Positions 7,799 to 16,748 of a stretch of DNA of 32,607 nucleotides are shown here, piece by piece. Position 1 is the first letter of the stretch, and every line of letters begins with the position of its first letter. A program made the position numbers and the translations under genes. The DNA lies in contig DATLFI010000181.1 in assembly GCA_035524895.1 (NCBI GenBank), positions 1 through 32,607 on the forward strand, in the 5' to 3' direction. Origin of the DNA: DATLFI01 sp035524895. GTDB taxonomy: Bacteria; Acidobacteriota; Thermoanaerobaculia; Multivoradales; Multivoraceae. The notes under the pieces are model-generated. The model did no database searches. It was given only the letters and a program-made list of their open reading frames with translations, and was not told where the DNA came from.

Positions 7799-9895
7799 AT
7801 GCGCGTCCCCATGACTCTCCTCCTCCTGCCGCTGGCGGCGCCCGCCTTGGCGCTGCCCCACGACCTCATGCCGGCGCCGGTTTCGGTGCGCCTCGGCGAC
7901 GGCGAGCTCGCGATCGACGCGAGCTTCACGAGCGCGACCGCGCCGCCCTGCGACGAGCGCGTAAGCGCGGGACTCGCGCGCCTGGTCGAGGCGTTCTCGC
8001 AGCGGAGCGGCGCTGCCCTGCCGGCGCCGTCCAGTGAGGCGACCGGCGCCCGACTCACGGTCGAGTGCGTGGCGGCAGGCGCTCCCGTACAGCAGGTGGG
8101 CGAGGACGAGTCGTACTCGCTCGAGGTGAGTCCGAGCGGTGCGCGGCTGCGCGCGGCGACTTCGCTCGGTGCACTCCACGGTCTCGAAACGCTGCGCCAG
8201 CTCGTCCGCGGCGAAGACGCTGATGCGTCTCTGCCGGCGGTGTCGATCGAGGACCGCCCTCGCTTCCCGTGGCGCGGGCTGCTGCTCGACGCCTGCCGGC
8301 ACTTCATGCCGGTCGAGGTGGTGGAGCGCACGCTCGACGGCATGGCGGCCGTGAAGCTCAACGTGCTGCACTGGCACCTCACCGAAGACCAGGGCTTCCG
8401 CGTCGAGAGCCGCCGCTTCCCGCGCCTCCACGAGCTCGGCTCGGACGGGCTGTTCTACACCCAGGAGCAGATCCGCGACGTCATCGCCTACGCGCGCGAT
8501 CGTGGGATCCGCGTGGTGCCGGAGTTCGACATCCCCGGTCACGCCACAGCATGGCTCGTGGGACACCCCGAGCTCGCGACTCTCCCGGGGCCCTACGAGA
8601 TCGAGCGCCGCTGGGGCATCCACGATCCGGTGCTGGATCCCTCGCGCGAGGAGACCTACACCTTCCTCGACGCGTTCCTGGGCGAGATGGCCGAGCTCTT
8701 CCCCGACGCCTACGTGCACATCGGCGGCGACGAGGTCACGCCGCGCCACTGGAACGAGAGCTCCCGCGTGCGCACGTACCTGTACGAGCACGGGCTGCGC
8801 GACAACGAGGCGCTGCAGGCCCACTTCAACGCGCGGGTGGAGGCGCTGCTCGCCGCGCACGGCAAGGCCGCGATCGGCTGGGACGAGGTGCTGCACGAGG
8901 ACCTGCCGCGCACGACCGTGGTGCAGTCGTGGCGGGGCGCGGAGTCGCTCGCCGCGGCGGCGCGACGTGGCTTCTCGACCATGCTGTCGTCGGGCTGGTA
9001 CCTCGACCACATGCAGACCGCGGCGTTCCACTACGCCGTCGATCCGCTGCCGGAAGGCCTCGAGCTGTCGACAGAGGAGCGCGCGCGGGTGCTCGGCGGT
9101 GAGGCCTGCATGTGGAGCGAGTTCGTGACACCCGAGACCATCGACTCGCGTATCTGGCCGCGCGCCGCGGCGATCGCGGAGCGGCTGTGGTCGCCCGCCG
9201 CAGTGCGCGACATCGGCGACATGTACCGCCGCCTCGAGATCACCAGCGCGCGCCTCGAGGAGCGCGGTCTGCTCCACCGCGCCAACTTCGAGCCGATGCT
9301 GCGGCGGCTCGCCGGCGGCGAGGCGAGCGAGCCGCTGCGCCGGCTCGCCGAAGTGGTCGAACCGGTGAAGCTCTACCGCAGAGGACAGAGTCGCAACTAC
9401 ACGCAGCAGACGCCGCTCGACCGGCTCGTCGACGCCGCGCGCCCGGAGAGCGATCAGGCGCGTTCTTTCCGCAACGACGTCGAAGGCTGGCTCGCCGGCG
9501 CCCCGGACTTTGGCCCGACCGCCTCGCTGCGCGAGCCCTTGTCTCTCTGGGCCGCGAACCACGTGGCTCTCGATCCGCTGCTGGCGCGACACGACGCGCT
9601 CGCCGAGGCGCGCCCGCTGTCGCGCAACCTGTCCCGCCTCGCCGCGCTCGCCCTGGCGGCGCTCGAGTACCTCGAGAACCGCCGGGCGCCGGACGCCGAG
9701 TGGCACGCAGAAGCCGGCGAGGTGCTGGCCGATACGTCCGGCGCGCTCGCCGAGGTGGAGATCGCAGTGCAGCGGCCGGTGCGCCTGCTGGTCGCAGCCG
9801 CAGCAAGCCTCGATCGCCTTGCCGATCTCGGTCTCGCGGCCTGGCTCGCGGAGCTCGAGGCTGCCGCCGCCACCGCTCCGGCGCCGTCGCACTGA
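7799..9895 (+). CDS. Secreted beta-N-acetylhexosaminidase, glycoside hydrolase family 20
   Basis: The 698-residue enzyme should release terminal N-acetylglucosamine or N-acetylgalactosamine from chitin-, peptidoglycan- or glycan-derived oligosaccharides outside the cytoplasm. Residues 1-20 are a signal peptide (TLLLLPLAAPALA). A GH20b-like domain follows (about 22-140), then the catalytic barrel (about 150-500). The barrel has LNVLHWHLTEDQGFR, DIPGHATAW, and the catalytic pair D311-E312 in HIGGDE. In this family the glutamate is the acid and the aspartate orients the substrate acetamido group. The last ~190 residues are helical and of unknown role. ATG 7799 has GGAAGA about ten bases upstream and starts the signal peptide; ATG 7811 is an alternative. 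The open frame to 7553 is not signal-like. It converges on the membrane protein 57 bases downstream. Confidence 0.93.
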   Translation: MRVPMTLLLLPLAAPALALPHDLMPAPVSVRLGDGELAIDASFTSATAPPCDERVSAGLARLVEAFSQRSGAALPAPSSEATGARLTVECVAAGAPVQQVGEDESYSLEVSPSGARLRAATSLGALHGLETLRQLVRGEDADASLPAVSIEDRPRFPWRGLLLDACRHFMPVEVVERTLDGMAAVKLNVLHWHLTEDQGFRVESRRFPRLHELGSDGLFYTQEQIRDVIAYARDRGIRVVPEFDIPGHATAWLVGHPELATLPGPYEIERRWGIHDPVLDPSREETYTFLDAFLGEMAELFPDAYVHIGGDEVTPRHWNESSRVRTYLYEHGLRDNEALQAHFNARVEALLAAHGKAAIGWDEVLHEDLPRTTVVQSWRGAESLAAAARRGFSTMLSSGWYLDHMQTAAFHYAVDPLPEGLELSTEERARVLGGEACMWSEFVTPETIDSRIWPRAAAIAERLWSPAAVRDIGDMYRRLEITSARLEERGLLHRANFEPMLRRLAGGEASEPLRRLAEVVEPVKLYRRGQSRNYTQQTPLDRLVDAARPESDQARSFRNDVEGWLAGAPDFGPTASLREPLSLWAANHVALDPLLARHDALAEARPLSRNLSRLAALALAALEYLENRRAPDAEWHAEAGEVLADTSGALAEVEIAVQRPVRLLVAAAASLDRLADLGLAAWLAELEAAAATAPAPSH

Positions 9896-9952
9896 CGCAC
9901 GGATCGAGCCGGCGCCCGGTGCGGCGAACGCCGAGAGCGTTCCCGCGGAAGT

Positions 9953-10372
9953 TCAACGACCGGCTGGCTGCAGCGCTCGACCGTCGCCACGCAGCGCGAC
10001 GTACTCGAGCCAAGAGAGCAGCGCCACCGCGAGCGCTTGGCCGACGACGAAGGCCGTGCCCAACGCATTGGGCTTCGCCCACCCGCTGACCAGCAGCAGC
10101 GCGCTCGCCGCGATCCAGGCAAGGTTGCCGCCGATCAGCAGCCACGCACCCGTCGAGCTGATGACGGGTCGGGTCGCGACGAAGGCCATCAGCGCCGCGA
10201 CCGGAAAGAGACTGAGGCCGGCCCAGAACAAGAGCGCGATCGGTAGCTCGGTAGCCGTGCCGAGCGGGCGCGATGCGAGTACGAGCGCTCCGCCCATGCC
10301 GACGCAGGTCGCGGCATCCAGGAGCAGCACGCTGCGGAGTGAGAGGGAGGCGCGCGAGTTGGACATGGACAT
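9953..10372 (-). CDS. Small four-helix integral membrane protein, unknown function
   Basis: The 139-residue product has four hydrophobic segments at about 13-33, 43-66, 73-98 and 103-127, joined by short loops, so both ends probably face the same side. I do not recognise a family. ATG 10372 has AAGGAG (minus strand, 10385-10380) seven bases upstream. It is divergent from the XRE regulator across 159 bases rich in repeats, so the regulator may control it. Confidence 0.75.
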   Translation of the reverse strand: MSMSNSRASLSLRSVLLLDAATCVGMGGALVLASRPLGTATELPIALLFWAGLSLFPVAALMAFVATRPVISSTGAWLLIGGNLAWIAASALLLVSGWAKPNALGTAFVVGQALAVALLSWLEYVALRGDGRALQPAGR

Positions 10373-10417
10373 CGATGGGCTCCTTCCGAGATCCGCGAAG
10401 CGTTCGAGTGCTTCGTG

Positions 10418-10497
10418 GCGACGGCACCGCAGACTCGATGCCGTCGCGCTGCAGACTCGCCCATGCCGCGCGTCGTGTCGATTACGCCCGAGGTAAT
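10418..10497. promoter_or_regulatory. Operator-like repeats between the XRE regulator and the membrane protein
   Basis: Three ordered patterns lie in the divergent gap. Arms gcgacggca (10418-10426) and tgccgtcgc (10439-10447) are exact inverted repeats 12 bases apart. The direct repeat gcagactcg occurs at 10429-10437 and 10451-10459, a 22-base period that would place both copies on one face of the helix. A smaller dyad, attac (10481-10485) and gtaat (10493-10497), lies 34 bases before the regulator start. Autoregulation by the XRE protein is a reasonable inference. Confidence 0.45.
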
Positions 10498-10531
10498 GGT
10501 CGCGGACGAACCGCGTCGCTACGATTCCTCC

Positions 10532-11341
10532 ATGTCAGACACCATTCCCTCGGTGGGCATGCTCCTGCGAGACTGGCGACGACGCCGGCGCCTCAGCCAG
10601 CTCGACCTGGCGCTGGAGGCCGAGATCTCGCAGCGCCACCTCAGCTTCGTAGAGTCGGGTCGCTCGACGCCGAGCCGCGAGATGGTGCTGCGGCTCTCCG
10701 AGCATCTCGAGATCCCGCTACGCGAGCGCAACGCGCTGTTCATCGCCGCCGGCTATGCGCCGATCTACCGCGAGCGCGAGCTCGACGATCCTGGCCTGCA
10801 GGCGGCGCGCGGCGCGGTCGAGCGGATCCTTCACGGCCACGAGCCGCACCCCGCGATCGCGATCAATCGGCACTGGACGCTGGTCTCGGCCAACGCGGCA
10901 GCGACGCGGTTGCTGTCGGGCGTCGATCCGGAGCTGCTGGCGCCGCCGATCAACGTGCTGCGACTGAGCATCCACCCCCAGGGTCTCGCGTCGCGCATCG
11001 GCAACCTCCGCGAGTGGCGAGCCCATGTCCTGGCTCGGCTCGCGCGACAGATCGAGACTTCTGCCGACGCGACGCTCGTCGCGCTGGTCGAGGAGCTCGA
11101 AGCCTATCCCGTGCCGCCCGGCGCCCGCCCCTACCGTCCGGAAAACCAGCCCGGCCTGGGCGGCATCGCCGTGCCCTTCGAGCTCGTGACCGAGCAGGGC
11201 ACGCTGCGCTTCCTGACCACGACCACGGTCTTCGGCACCGCGCTCGAGATCACCCTGGCGGAGCTCGCGATCGAGTCGTTCTTCCCGGCCGACGAGGAGA
11301 CCGCGCAGGCGATGCGTCGGATCTGCGAGGCGAAGGAGTAA
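10532..11341 (+). CDS. XRE-family regulator with MmyB-like ligand-binding domain
   Basis: The 269-residue protein has an N-terminal XRE helix-turn-helix (about residues 7-65: GMLLRDWRRRRRLSQLDLALEAEISQRHLSFVESGRSTPSREMVLRLSEHL). A PAS-like MmyB-type domain follows (about 95-265) with the family phrases AINRHWTLVSAN, INVLRLSIHPQGLASRI and TTTTVFGTALEITLAELAIESFFPAD. This family is best known in Actinobacteria, where the C-terminal domain is thought to bind a small, possibly fatty-acid-like ligand. ATG 10532 starts directly at the domain; a TACGAT about seven bases upstream suggests a nearly leaderless mRNA. It is divergent from a four-helix membrane protein, its most likely target besides itself. 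Confidence 0.88.
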   Translation: MSDTIPSVGMLLRDWRRRRRLSQLDLALEAEISQRHLSFVESGRSTPSREMVLRLSEHLEIPLRERNALFIAAGYAPIYRERELDDPGLQAARGAVERILHGHEPHPAIAINRHWTLVSANAAATRLLSGVDPELLAPPINVLRLSIHPQGLASRIGNLREWRAHVLARLARQIETSADATLVALVEELEAYPVPPGARPYRPENQPGLGGIAVPFELVTEQGTLRFLTTTTVFGTALEITLAELAIESFFPADEETAQAMRRICEAKE

Positions 11342-11380
11342 CGGCTCGAGCGGCTCGTGGAGCGAAGCGCGCGATGCTGG

Positions 11381-13207
11381 CTAACGGAGCAGTCCCCGAA
11401 TCATCGCGGTGGAGCGAAGCGTCAACATCGGCCCCTCGAGGTCGAGGGGTCGCGCCAGGAGATCCTCCGCCTCCTCGCAGCGCAGGGTCTCCGCTCGAAG
11501 GGTCTGCGGGTCGACCCGGTGATACCAGCACGAACGGTCCGCGTACCGCCGCCGCATCGCAGCCACCGGTGCCGGACCGCTTCGCGGGTACGTGACCACC
11601 GGGTGCCGATCCGAACGGAAGCGCCACGGAAAGCCTGCATTCAGCCAGCCGAGACGGACGTTCTCCGTCGAGGACATCTCGTAGAAGAGGAGCGCAGGAC
11701 GGTCCACCGCCGCGAGCGCGGCGGCGGGAGCGCGATGCAGGAGCTCGAGATAGCGCGCCAGCCGGGAGCCGGTCTCGAGGTAGTAGGTCGCGGTGCCGAG
11801 CGTCAGCTGCATCAACAGCGTCGCCGCCATCCACCGCGGCCATCGCTCGAGGCCCGCGACGATCGCGGCACCACCCAAGAGCGAGAGCGGTAGCAGCAGC
11901 TCGAAGTGGTAGATCGGCCCCGTCAAGGAGACACCGGTCGAGTAGTAGCCCAGGTTGAACAGCACCACGGCCGCGCCTACCACGAGCCACACCCCGGCGG
12001 ACCCGAAGGCGCGCGGCCGGTCCACCACACACCACAGCAAGAGCAGAAGGATTCCGAGCGGCCAGCCCAGCCACCAGGAGTCCATGCGGACGAGCATCAC
12101 CCCGAGATTCTCGAGCGCGCGGCGGAAGTCGTGCACATAGTCGGTCCCTCCGAGCACCTGGCCGAAGCCATACTGCTCGACCGGCTGGTAGAGGTACCAG
12201 GGCAAGGTGAAGGCCGAGCCGGTGAGCCACCAGTTGTAGAGGAGGATGGCAGCTCCGAAGAGACTCGAAGTGCCGGCCATCAGCGCCAGCGCGCCGAGGC
12301 GCCGCTGGCGCAGCAGCGAGAGGGCGGCCGCCGCACCGAGCACTGCGCCCGCCGGTATCGCTACCTGTGGCCGCACCGTTGCCGCCCACCCGAGACCGGC
12401 ACCCACCAGCGCCGCGCCGCCGAGCCACTCGCCGCGGCTCGCAGTCGTGTCGGATACCAGGCTCCAGCCGAGCCCAGCGACCACGACGCCCGCCAGCGTC
12501 GTGGTGTGGGAGAGCGCTGTCGCGGTGTTGATGACCAGCAGCGGCGATAGCGCGAGCAGCGCCGTGGACCAGGCCGCCAAACGCTCTCCCGCTGCTCGCC
12601 GCACCTGGGCATACCAGGCGATGAGAACCAGCAGGTGCAAGGGCAGGTGCAGCAAAGCGGGGAAGCCCACCCGAGCACCGGCGGTCTGCACCAGCGGCTC
12701 GCCGAACAGGTACTTGCCGGTGAATCCACGGGGTGTCCAGATGGTGAACGCCTCGGCGGCAAACGGCGGCACTGTCGACTCGGCGAGCTTCCCATCGACC
12801 AGCAGCTCGGCCTGCATGAAGTAGGTCAGGTCGTCGTCGAGCAGGGCGCGCCCGCCCACGACGCCGAAGAGGAAGACTGCCGCGAGCACCAGCGAAGCTG
12901 CCCCTGCCCAGACGACAAGGGCGCGCTCGAAGCGCGGGCCGAGTGGTCGCGCAGGCAAGAAGCGCGACACCACGAGTGCCAGCAGCAGCGCGGCCGGGGC
13001 CAGTAGTAACGCGCGGTAGATGTGCCGAGCGAGCTGCTCGAAGGCGAAGCCGCGCAGGGGTGCCCAGGGCAGAGGCTCGAGCGGCGGCCAGGCCACGAAC
13101 TCCTGCGGCCCGCGCGGCAACTCCCGCTCGAGGGCGACGTAGACCGCGAGCAAGGCGAGCCCGAGCAGGAGGAGAAGGAACGATCGAGCGCGGTCGACAC
13201 GGCTCAC
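11381..13207 (-). CDS. Polytopic GT-C-type glycosyltransferase-like membrane protein
   Basis: The 608-residue protein has about 10-12 hydrophobic segments in residues 8-480 and a soluble C-terminal part. After the second to third segment it carries GGRALLDDDLTYFMQAELL (acidic residues D124-D126). This resembles the first-loop acidic motif of PMT/ArnT (GT39/GT83) enzymes, which use polyprenyl-phosphate sugars outside the membrane. The acceptor is unknown. GTG 13207 overlaps the stop of the flavoprotein gene (GTGA) and follows GAGGAGAGGA, so the two are translationally coupled. The frame is open far upstream, opposite conserved flavoprotein codons, and that part is a shadow. The pair suggests cell-surface glycan synthesis. 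Confidence 0.75.
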   Translation of the reverse strand: MSRVDRARSFLLLLLGLALLAVYVALERELPRGPQEFVAWPPLEPLPWAPLRGFAFEQLARHIYRALLLAPAALLLALVVSRFLPARPLGPRFERALVVWAGAASLVLAAVFLFGVVGGRALLDDDLTYFMQAELLVDGKLAESTVPPFAAEAFTIWTPRGFTGKYLFGEPLVQTAGARVGFPALLHLPLHLLVLIAWYAQVRRAAGERLAAWSTALLALSPLLVINTATALSHTTTLAGVVVAGLGWSLVSDTTASRGEWLGGAALVGAGLGWAATVRPQVAIPAGAVLGAAAALSLLRQRRLGALALMAGTSSLFGAAILLYNWWLTGSAFTLPWYLYQPVEQYGFGQVLGGTDYVHDFRRALENLGVMLVRMDSWWLGWPLGILLLLLWCVVDRPRAFGSAGVWLVVGAAVVLFNLGYYSTGVSLTGPIYHFELLLPLSLLGGAAIVAGLERWPRWMAATLLMQLTLGTATYYLETGSRLARYLELLHRAPAAALAAVDRPALLFYEMSSTENVRLGWLNAGFPWRFRSDRHPVVTYPRSGPAPVAAMRRRYADRSCWYHRVDPQTLRAETLRCEEAEDLLARPLDLEGPMLTLRSTAMIRGLLR

Positions 13208-14772
13208 TTCCTCTCCTCGTGGTACTCCCCTTCCGTGTTGACGTCCCAGAGGTTCGACTTGTCGGTACGGCCGTCGCGGAGGTTCTCGACCGCGAGCATC
13301 GCGGTGAGCATCGAGTGGTCCTGGTTGTTGTACTTGTGCATCCCGTTGCGGCCGACCGGGAAGAGATTCTCGAAGCCATCGAGAAAATCGCGCACCTCGT
13401 CGAACCGGTCGTACGTTCCGAAATAAGCAGGGTAGGTCTTGGGCATCCGGAGCACGACGCCATCGAGGACCGTGCCGCGCTCGATGACCCCGATCCGGGC
13501 CATCTCGTCCTCGCCCAGCCGCAGCAGGTCGGCGTCGCTCATGCGCCAGAGGTCGTCGGTGTCGTAGCAGAAGTACTCGAGCCCGAGCCAGACCGTGTTG
13601 GGGTCGGCCACCATGTAGGGGCTCCAGTTGTTGAAGATCTGGAGCCTCCCGACCTTTACCTCGGGCTCCTGGATGTAGATCCAGTTGTCGGCGACCCTTC
13701 CGCTCCCTGGCTCGTCCTCGATACGCAGGCGAGGCACCAGCAGTCCGACGGTGATGAAGTCGCGGTAGAGCAATCCCTCGCTGACCTCGCGCACCGCTGC
13801 CGGGACCGGGCAGTCGAGCGCGCGCACCAGCGAGCGGACGGGCATGGTCGAAAAGAACGCGTCGCCTTCGATGCGCGTCTGCTCGCCGGTACGCCGGTCC
13901 TCCGCGGTCACCGCCACGATCCGGCCCTCGTCCGCGTGGACCGCCACCACCTTGCGCTCGGTCAGCACCTCCCCGCCGCGTTCCTCGACCAGCCGCCGCA
14001 CCACGTCCCACATCTGTCCCGGACCGAGCTTGGGATAGAGGAAGCGCTCGATCAACGAGGTCTCCGAGCCCTTCTGCGCGAGACCTCGGTCGCCGCGCTG
14101 GAGCAGCTTGCCGACGAAGTGCGTCACCGCCTTCCACACCGAGAGTCCCTTGATCCGCTGCGCCCCCCACTCGGCGCTGATGTCGGTGCACTGCACACCC
14201 CACACCTTCTCGGTGTAGTCCTTGAAGAAGGTGCGGTAGAGCTCGCCGCCGAACCGGTTGCGCAGGAACTGCTCGAGGTTCTTCTCCTCGCGCTCCGGGA
14301 AGGCCGCGCTCTTGAGGTACGACAGTCCGATGCGCAGCGACCTCCAGGCGCCGAGGTTGTAGAGCGTCCCCGGGCTGAGCGAGATCGGGTAGTCGTAGAA
14401 GCGCCGCCGGTAGTAGATGCGCGACCGGCGCTCGCGCACCAGCATCACCTCGTCCACCTGGTCGGGGTCGGGCCCGTCGCCGTCGGTATGGAGCGTGGTG
14501 CTCCGCCGTTGGTAGCTCAGGTCCATCTTGCCGGAGGCGCCGCGCTGGAGCGGCATCTTGTCGAGCCACCAGGACATCACGCGGTCCGACTTGGAGAAGA
14601 ACCGGTGGCCGCCGATGTCGATGCGGTTGCCGTGGTGCTCGACCGTGCGGGCGATACCACCCATCAGGCTGCTCTGCTCGAGCACCAGGGGCCGGGCCAC
14701 GCCATGCTCCAGCAGCTCGTAGGCAGCAGTGAGCCCGGCGGGGCCGGCGCCGATGATGACGGCGGTCTTCAT
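13204..14772 (-). CDS. FAD-dependent oxidoreductase resembling UDP-galactopyranose mutase
   Basis: The 522-residue protein starts with a Rossmann FAD-binding fold, MKTAVIIGAGPAGLTAAYE, with GxGxxG at residues 8-13. GGIARTVEHHGNRIDIGGHRFFSKSD follows, as in UDP-galactopyranose mutase and protoporphyrinogen-oxidase-like flavoproteins. YRTFFKDYTEKVWG and a late GxxxxFDEVRDFLDGFENLFPVGRNGMHKYNNQDHSM segment fit the same superfamily. It is longer than the ~370-residue classical mutases, so the substrate may differ. It is probably cytoplasmic and acts on a nucleotide sugar or lipid precursor for the coupled GT-C enzyme. ATG 14772 has AGGAG three to four bases upstream. It is divergent from the MsbA-like exporter over only 80 bases. 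Confidence 0.78.
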   Translation of the reverse strand: MKTAVIIGAGPAGLTAAYELLEHGVARPLVLEQSSLMGGIARTVEHHGNRIDIGGHRFFSKSDRVMSWWLDKMPLQRGASGKMDLSYQRRSTTLHTDGDGPDPDQVDEVMLVRERRSRIYYRRRFYDYPISLSPGTLYNLGAWRSLRIGLSYLKSAAFPEREEKNLEQFLRNRFGGELYRTFFKDYTEKVWGVQCTDISAEWGAQRIKGLSVWKAVTHFVGKLLQRGDRGLAQKGSETSLIERFLYPKLGPGQMWDVVRRLVEERGGEVLTERKVVAVHADEGRIVAVTAEDRRTGEQTRIEGDAFFSTMPVRSLVRALDCPVPAAVREVSEGLLYRDFITVGLLVPRLRIEDEPGSGRVADNWIYIQEPEVKVGRLQIFNNWSPYMVADPNTVWLGLEYFCYDTDDLWRMSDADLLRLGEDEMARIGVIERGTVLDGVVLRMPKTYPAYFGTYDRFDEVRDFLDGFENLFPVGRNGMHKYNNQDHSMLTAMLAVENLRDGRTDKSNLWDVNTEGEYHEERK

Positions 14773-14852
14773 GGTGCTCCTGGAGCGTACGACGATGGTT
14801 CCGACACTGGGATGACCTCAGTGTACCGAGCCGCGAGATAGATTCCGCGGAG

Positions 14853-16748
14853 ATGAGCCTGTCTGCCTTCTTCTGGCGCTACGCGCGCCGCTATCTCGGG
14901 TGGATCGCAGCTTCGGCGCTAGCGCTCCTGCTCTTCGGCGTGGCGTCTGGCCTCATGTTCGCGCTGCTTCCCCCCCTGTTCGACGAGGTGCTGCTCGCGG
15001 AGGGCGAGCGGCCGAGCTTGGGCGGCATCCCGACGCGAGCGGAGCCGAGCGCGGTCGCCGAAGAGCCTGCGGCCAGCGGTCCTCTCGGGGGGATCGATCG
15101 CCTGCGCGACCGCATCTCCGCGGTAGCGAGCGGCGCCTATCAGTCCTTCCAGGATCGGCTCGGCGTGCGCGAGGGGAACCCGTACCTCAACCCGCTGACC
15201 GTGACGCCGGTCCTGTTCGTGCTGGTGTTCTTCGTGCGCGGCTTCCTCTCGTTCTTCTCCACCTATACCTTCCAGCGAGTCGGCTTCGGGATCACGACCG
15301 ACATCCGCAACGACCTGTACGAAGCGGTTCTCCGCCAGTCCCTGCGCTTTCACTCCGCCCATCCCAGCGGCGAGATCTACTCGCGGGTGGTCCACGACGT
15401 GGGCAAGCTGCAGGTCGCGGTTTCCAATCGCCTGCTCGATCTCTTCCAGCAGACGGTCACGCTGATCGTCTGTCTCGGCTACCTGTTCCTCGTGCACTTC
15501 CGCCTCGCGACCTTCTGCCTGATCGCCATGCCGGCCTTCATCTACCCCATCGCGCGTTTCGGCAAGAGCATGCGGCGGGCCAGCCACAGGAGCCAGGAGC
15601 GACTCGCCGACCTCTCGTCGCTGCTGGCCGAGGGAGTGCGCAGCCATCGCGTGGTCAAGGCGTTCGGCATGGAGGACTTCGAGGGCGGACGCTTCCGCGA
15701 TGCTTCTCGGCGCTACCTGCGCATCAACCTCCGCGCCCAACTCCTGGCCGCGGCTTCCAGCCCGGTCGTGGAGGGTATAGCGGCGATCGGTGGTGCCGCG
15801 CTCTTCGTTTATGCGGGCAAGATGATCCGACAGGGCGACCTCACCGTCCCGCTCTTCCTGGCATTCCTGACGGCTGTCACCGTGCTCTACGACCCCATTC
15901 GCAAACTCAACAAGGTGAACCTCGTGTTCCAGGAGGCCGTGGCCTCCGCACAGCGGGTGCGTGACTTGCTCGAGATCCCCGACGAGATCGTCGATCGGCC
16001 GCTCGCCGCGCCGATCGAGGCTGTGCGCCAAGGCCTCCGCTTCGAGGGCGTGACCTTCGGCTACGGAGAGACGCGGGTGCTCAGCGAGCTCGACCTCGAG
16101 ATCGCCGCCGGCGAGGTCGTAGCGCTGGTGGGACCTTCCGGGGCAGGCAAGAGTACGGTGGTGAACCTGCTGCCACGCTTCTTCGATCCCGACGCGGGTC
16201 GCATCACGATCGACGGAGTCGACATTCGCGACCTGCCGTTGCGCAACCTGCGCTCGCTGATCGGCGTCGTCACGCAGGAGACGATGCTGTTCGACGACAC
16301 GGTGCGCAACAACATCGCCTACGGTCGTGCAGACCTGTCGCCCGAGCGGGTCCGCGAGGCGGCGGTCGCGGCCTACGCCGACGAATTCATCAGCGAGCTG
16401 CGTCACGGCTACGACACCCAGATCGGCGAGGGCGGCCTCCAGCTATCGGGCGGCCAGCGCCAGCGCCTCGCCATCGCCCGCGCCCTGCTCAAGGACGCGC
16501 CGATCCTCATCCTCGACGAAGCGACCTCGCACCTGGATACCGAATCGGAGCTCCTGGTGCAGCGCGCGATCTATAACTTGATGGAAGGCCGCACAGCGCT
16601 GGTGATCGCACACCGCTTGTCGACCGTGACGCGTGCGGACCGCATCGTCGTCATGGAGCGTGGCCAGATCGTCGAGCAGGGCAGCCACGCCGAGCTACTC
16701 GCGCGCGCCGGCTCGTACAAGCGGCTGTACGACCTCCAGTTCCCATGA
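14853..16748 (+). CDS. MsbA-like ABC exporter (fused transmembrane and ATPase domains)
   Basis: The 631-residue half-transporter should act as a homodimer in the inner membrane, flipping or exporting a lipid or lipid-linked molecule. Six membrane segments lie in residues 15-345. The ATPase domain has Walker A GPSGAGKST (from G427), signature LSGGQ (531-535), Walker B ILILDE (551-556) and the H-loop in VIAHRLST. The loop between segments 1 and 2 is unusually long, about residues 45-115, and is polar and Pro/Gly-rich. E. coli MsbA has a much shorter loop there. The stop overlaps the next start (ATGA, 16745-16748), coupling it to the acyl-AMP ligase. ATG 14853 has only a poorly spaced GCGGAG before it. 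Confidence 0.88.
   Translation: MSLSAFFWRYARRYLGWIAASALALLLFGVASGLMFALLPPLFDEVLLAEGERPSLGGIPTRAEPSAVAEEPAASGPLGGIDRLRDRISAVASGAYQSFQDRLGVREGNPYLNPLTVTPVLFVLVFFVRGFLSFFSTYTFQRVGFGITTDIRNDLYEAVLRQSLRFHSAHPSGEIYSRVVHDVGKLQVAVSNRLLDLFQQTVTLIVCLGYLFLVHFRLATFCLIAMPAFIYPIARFGKSMRRASHRSQERLADLSSLLAEGVRSHRVVKAFGMEDFEGGRFRDASRRYLRINLRAQLLAAASSPVVEGIAAIGGAALFVYAGKMIRQGDLTVPLFLAFLTAVTVLYDPIRKLNKVNLVFQEAVASAQRVRDLLEIPDEIVDRPLAAPIEAVRQGLRFEGVTFGYGETRVLSELDLEIAAGEVVALVGPSGAGKSTVVNLLPRFFDPDAGRITIDGVDIRDLPLRNLRSLIGVVTQETMLFDDTVRNNIAYGRADLSPERVREAAVAAYADEFISELRHGYDTQIGEGGLQLSGGQRQRLAIARALLKDAPILILDEATSHLDTESELLVQRAIYNLMEGRTALVIAHRLSTVTRADRIVVMERGQIVEQGSHAELLARAGSYKRLYDLQFP

Noticed and set aside
7733..9892. 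719-codon minus-strand frame opposite the GH20 gene
   Set aside because: It is antisense shadow of high-GC third positions; the GH20 catalytic motifs on the plus strand are unambiguous.
13208..14569. N-terminal extension of the GT-C protein to more than 1000 residues
   Set aside because: It lies on the same strand in another frame over the clearly conserved FAD oxidoreductase, reads as low-complexity Arg/Pro/Gly sequence, and the GTG 13207 start has a good ribosome-binding site.
14919..16406. 495-codon minus-strand frame opposite the ABC exporter
   Set aside because: No motifs; the plus strand encodes complete Walker A, signature and Walker B motifs.
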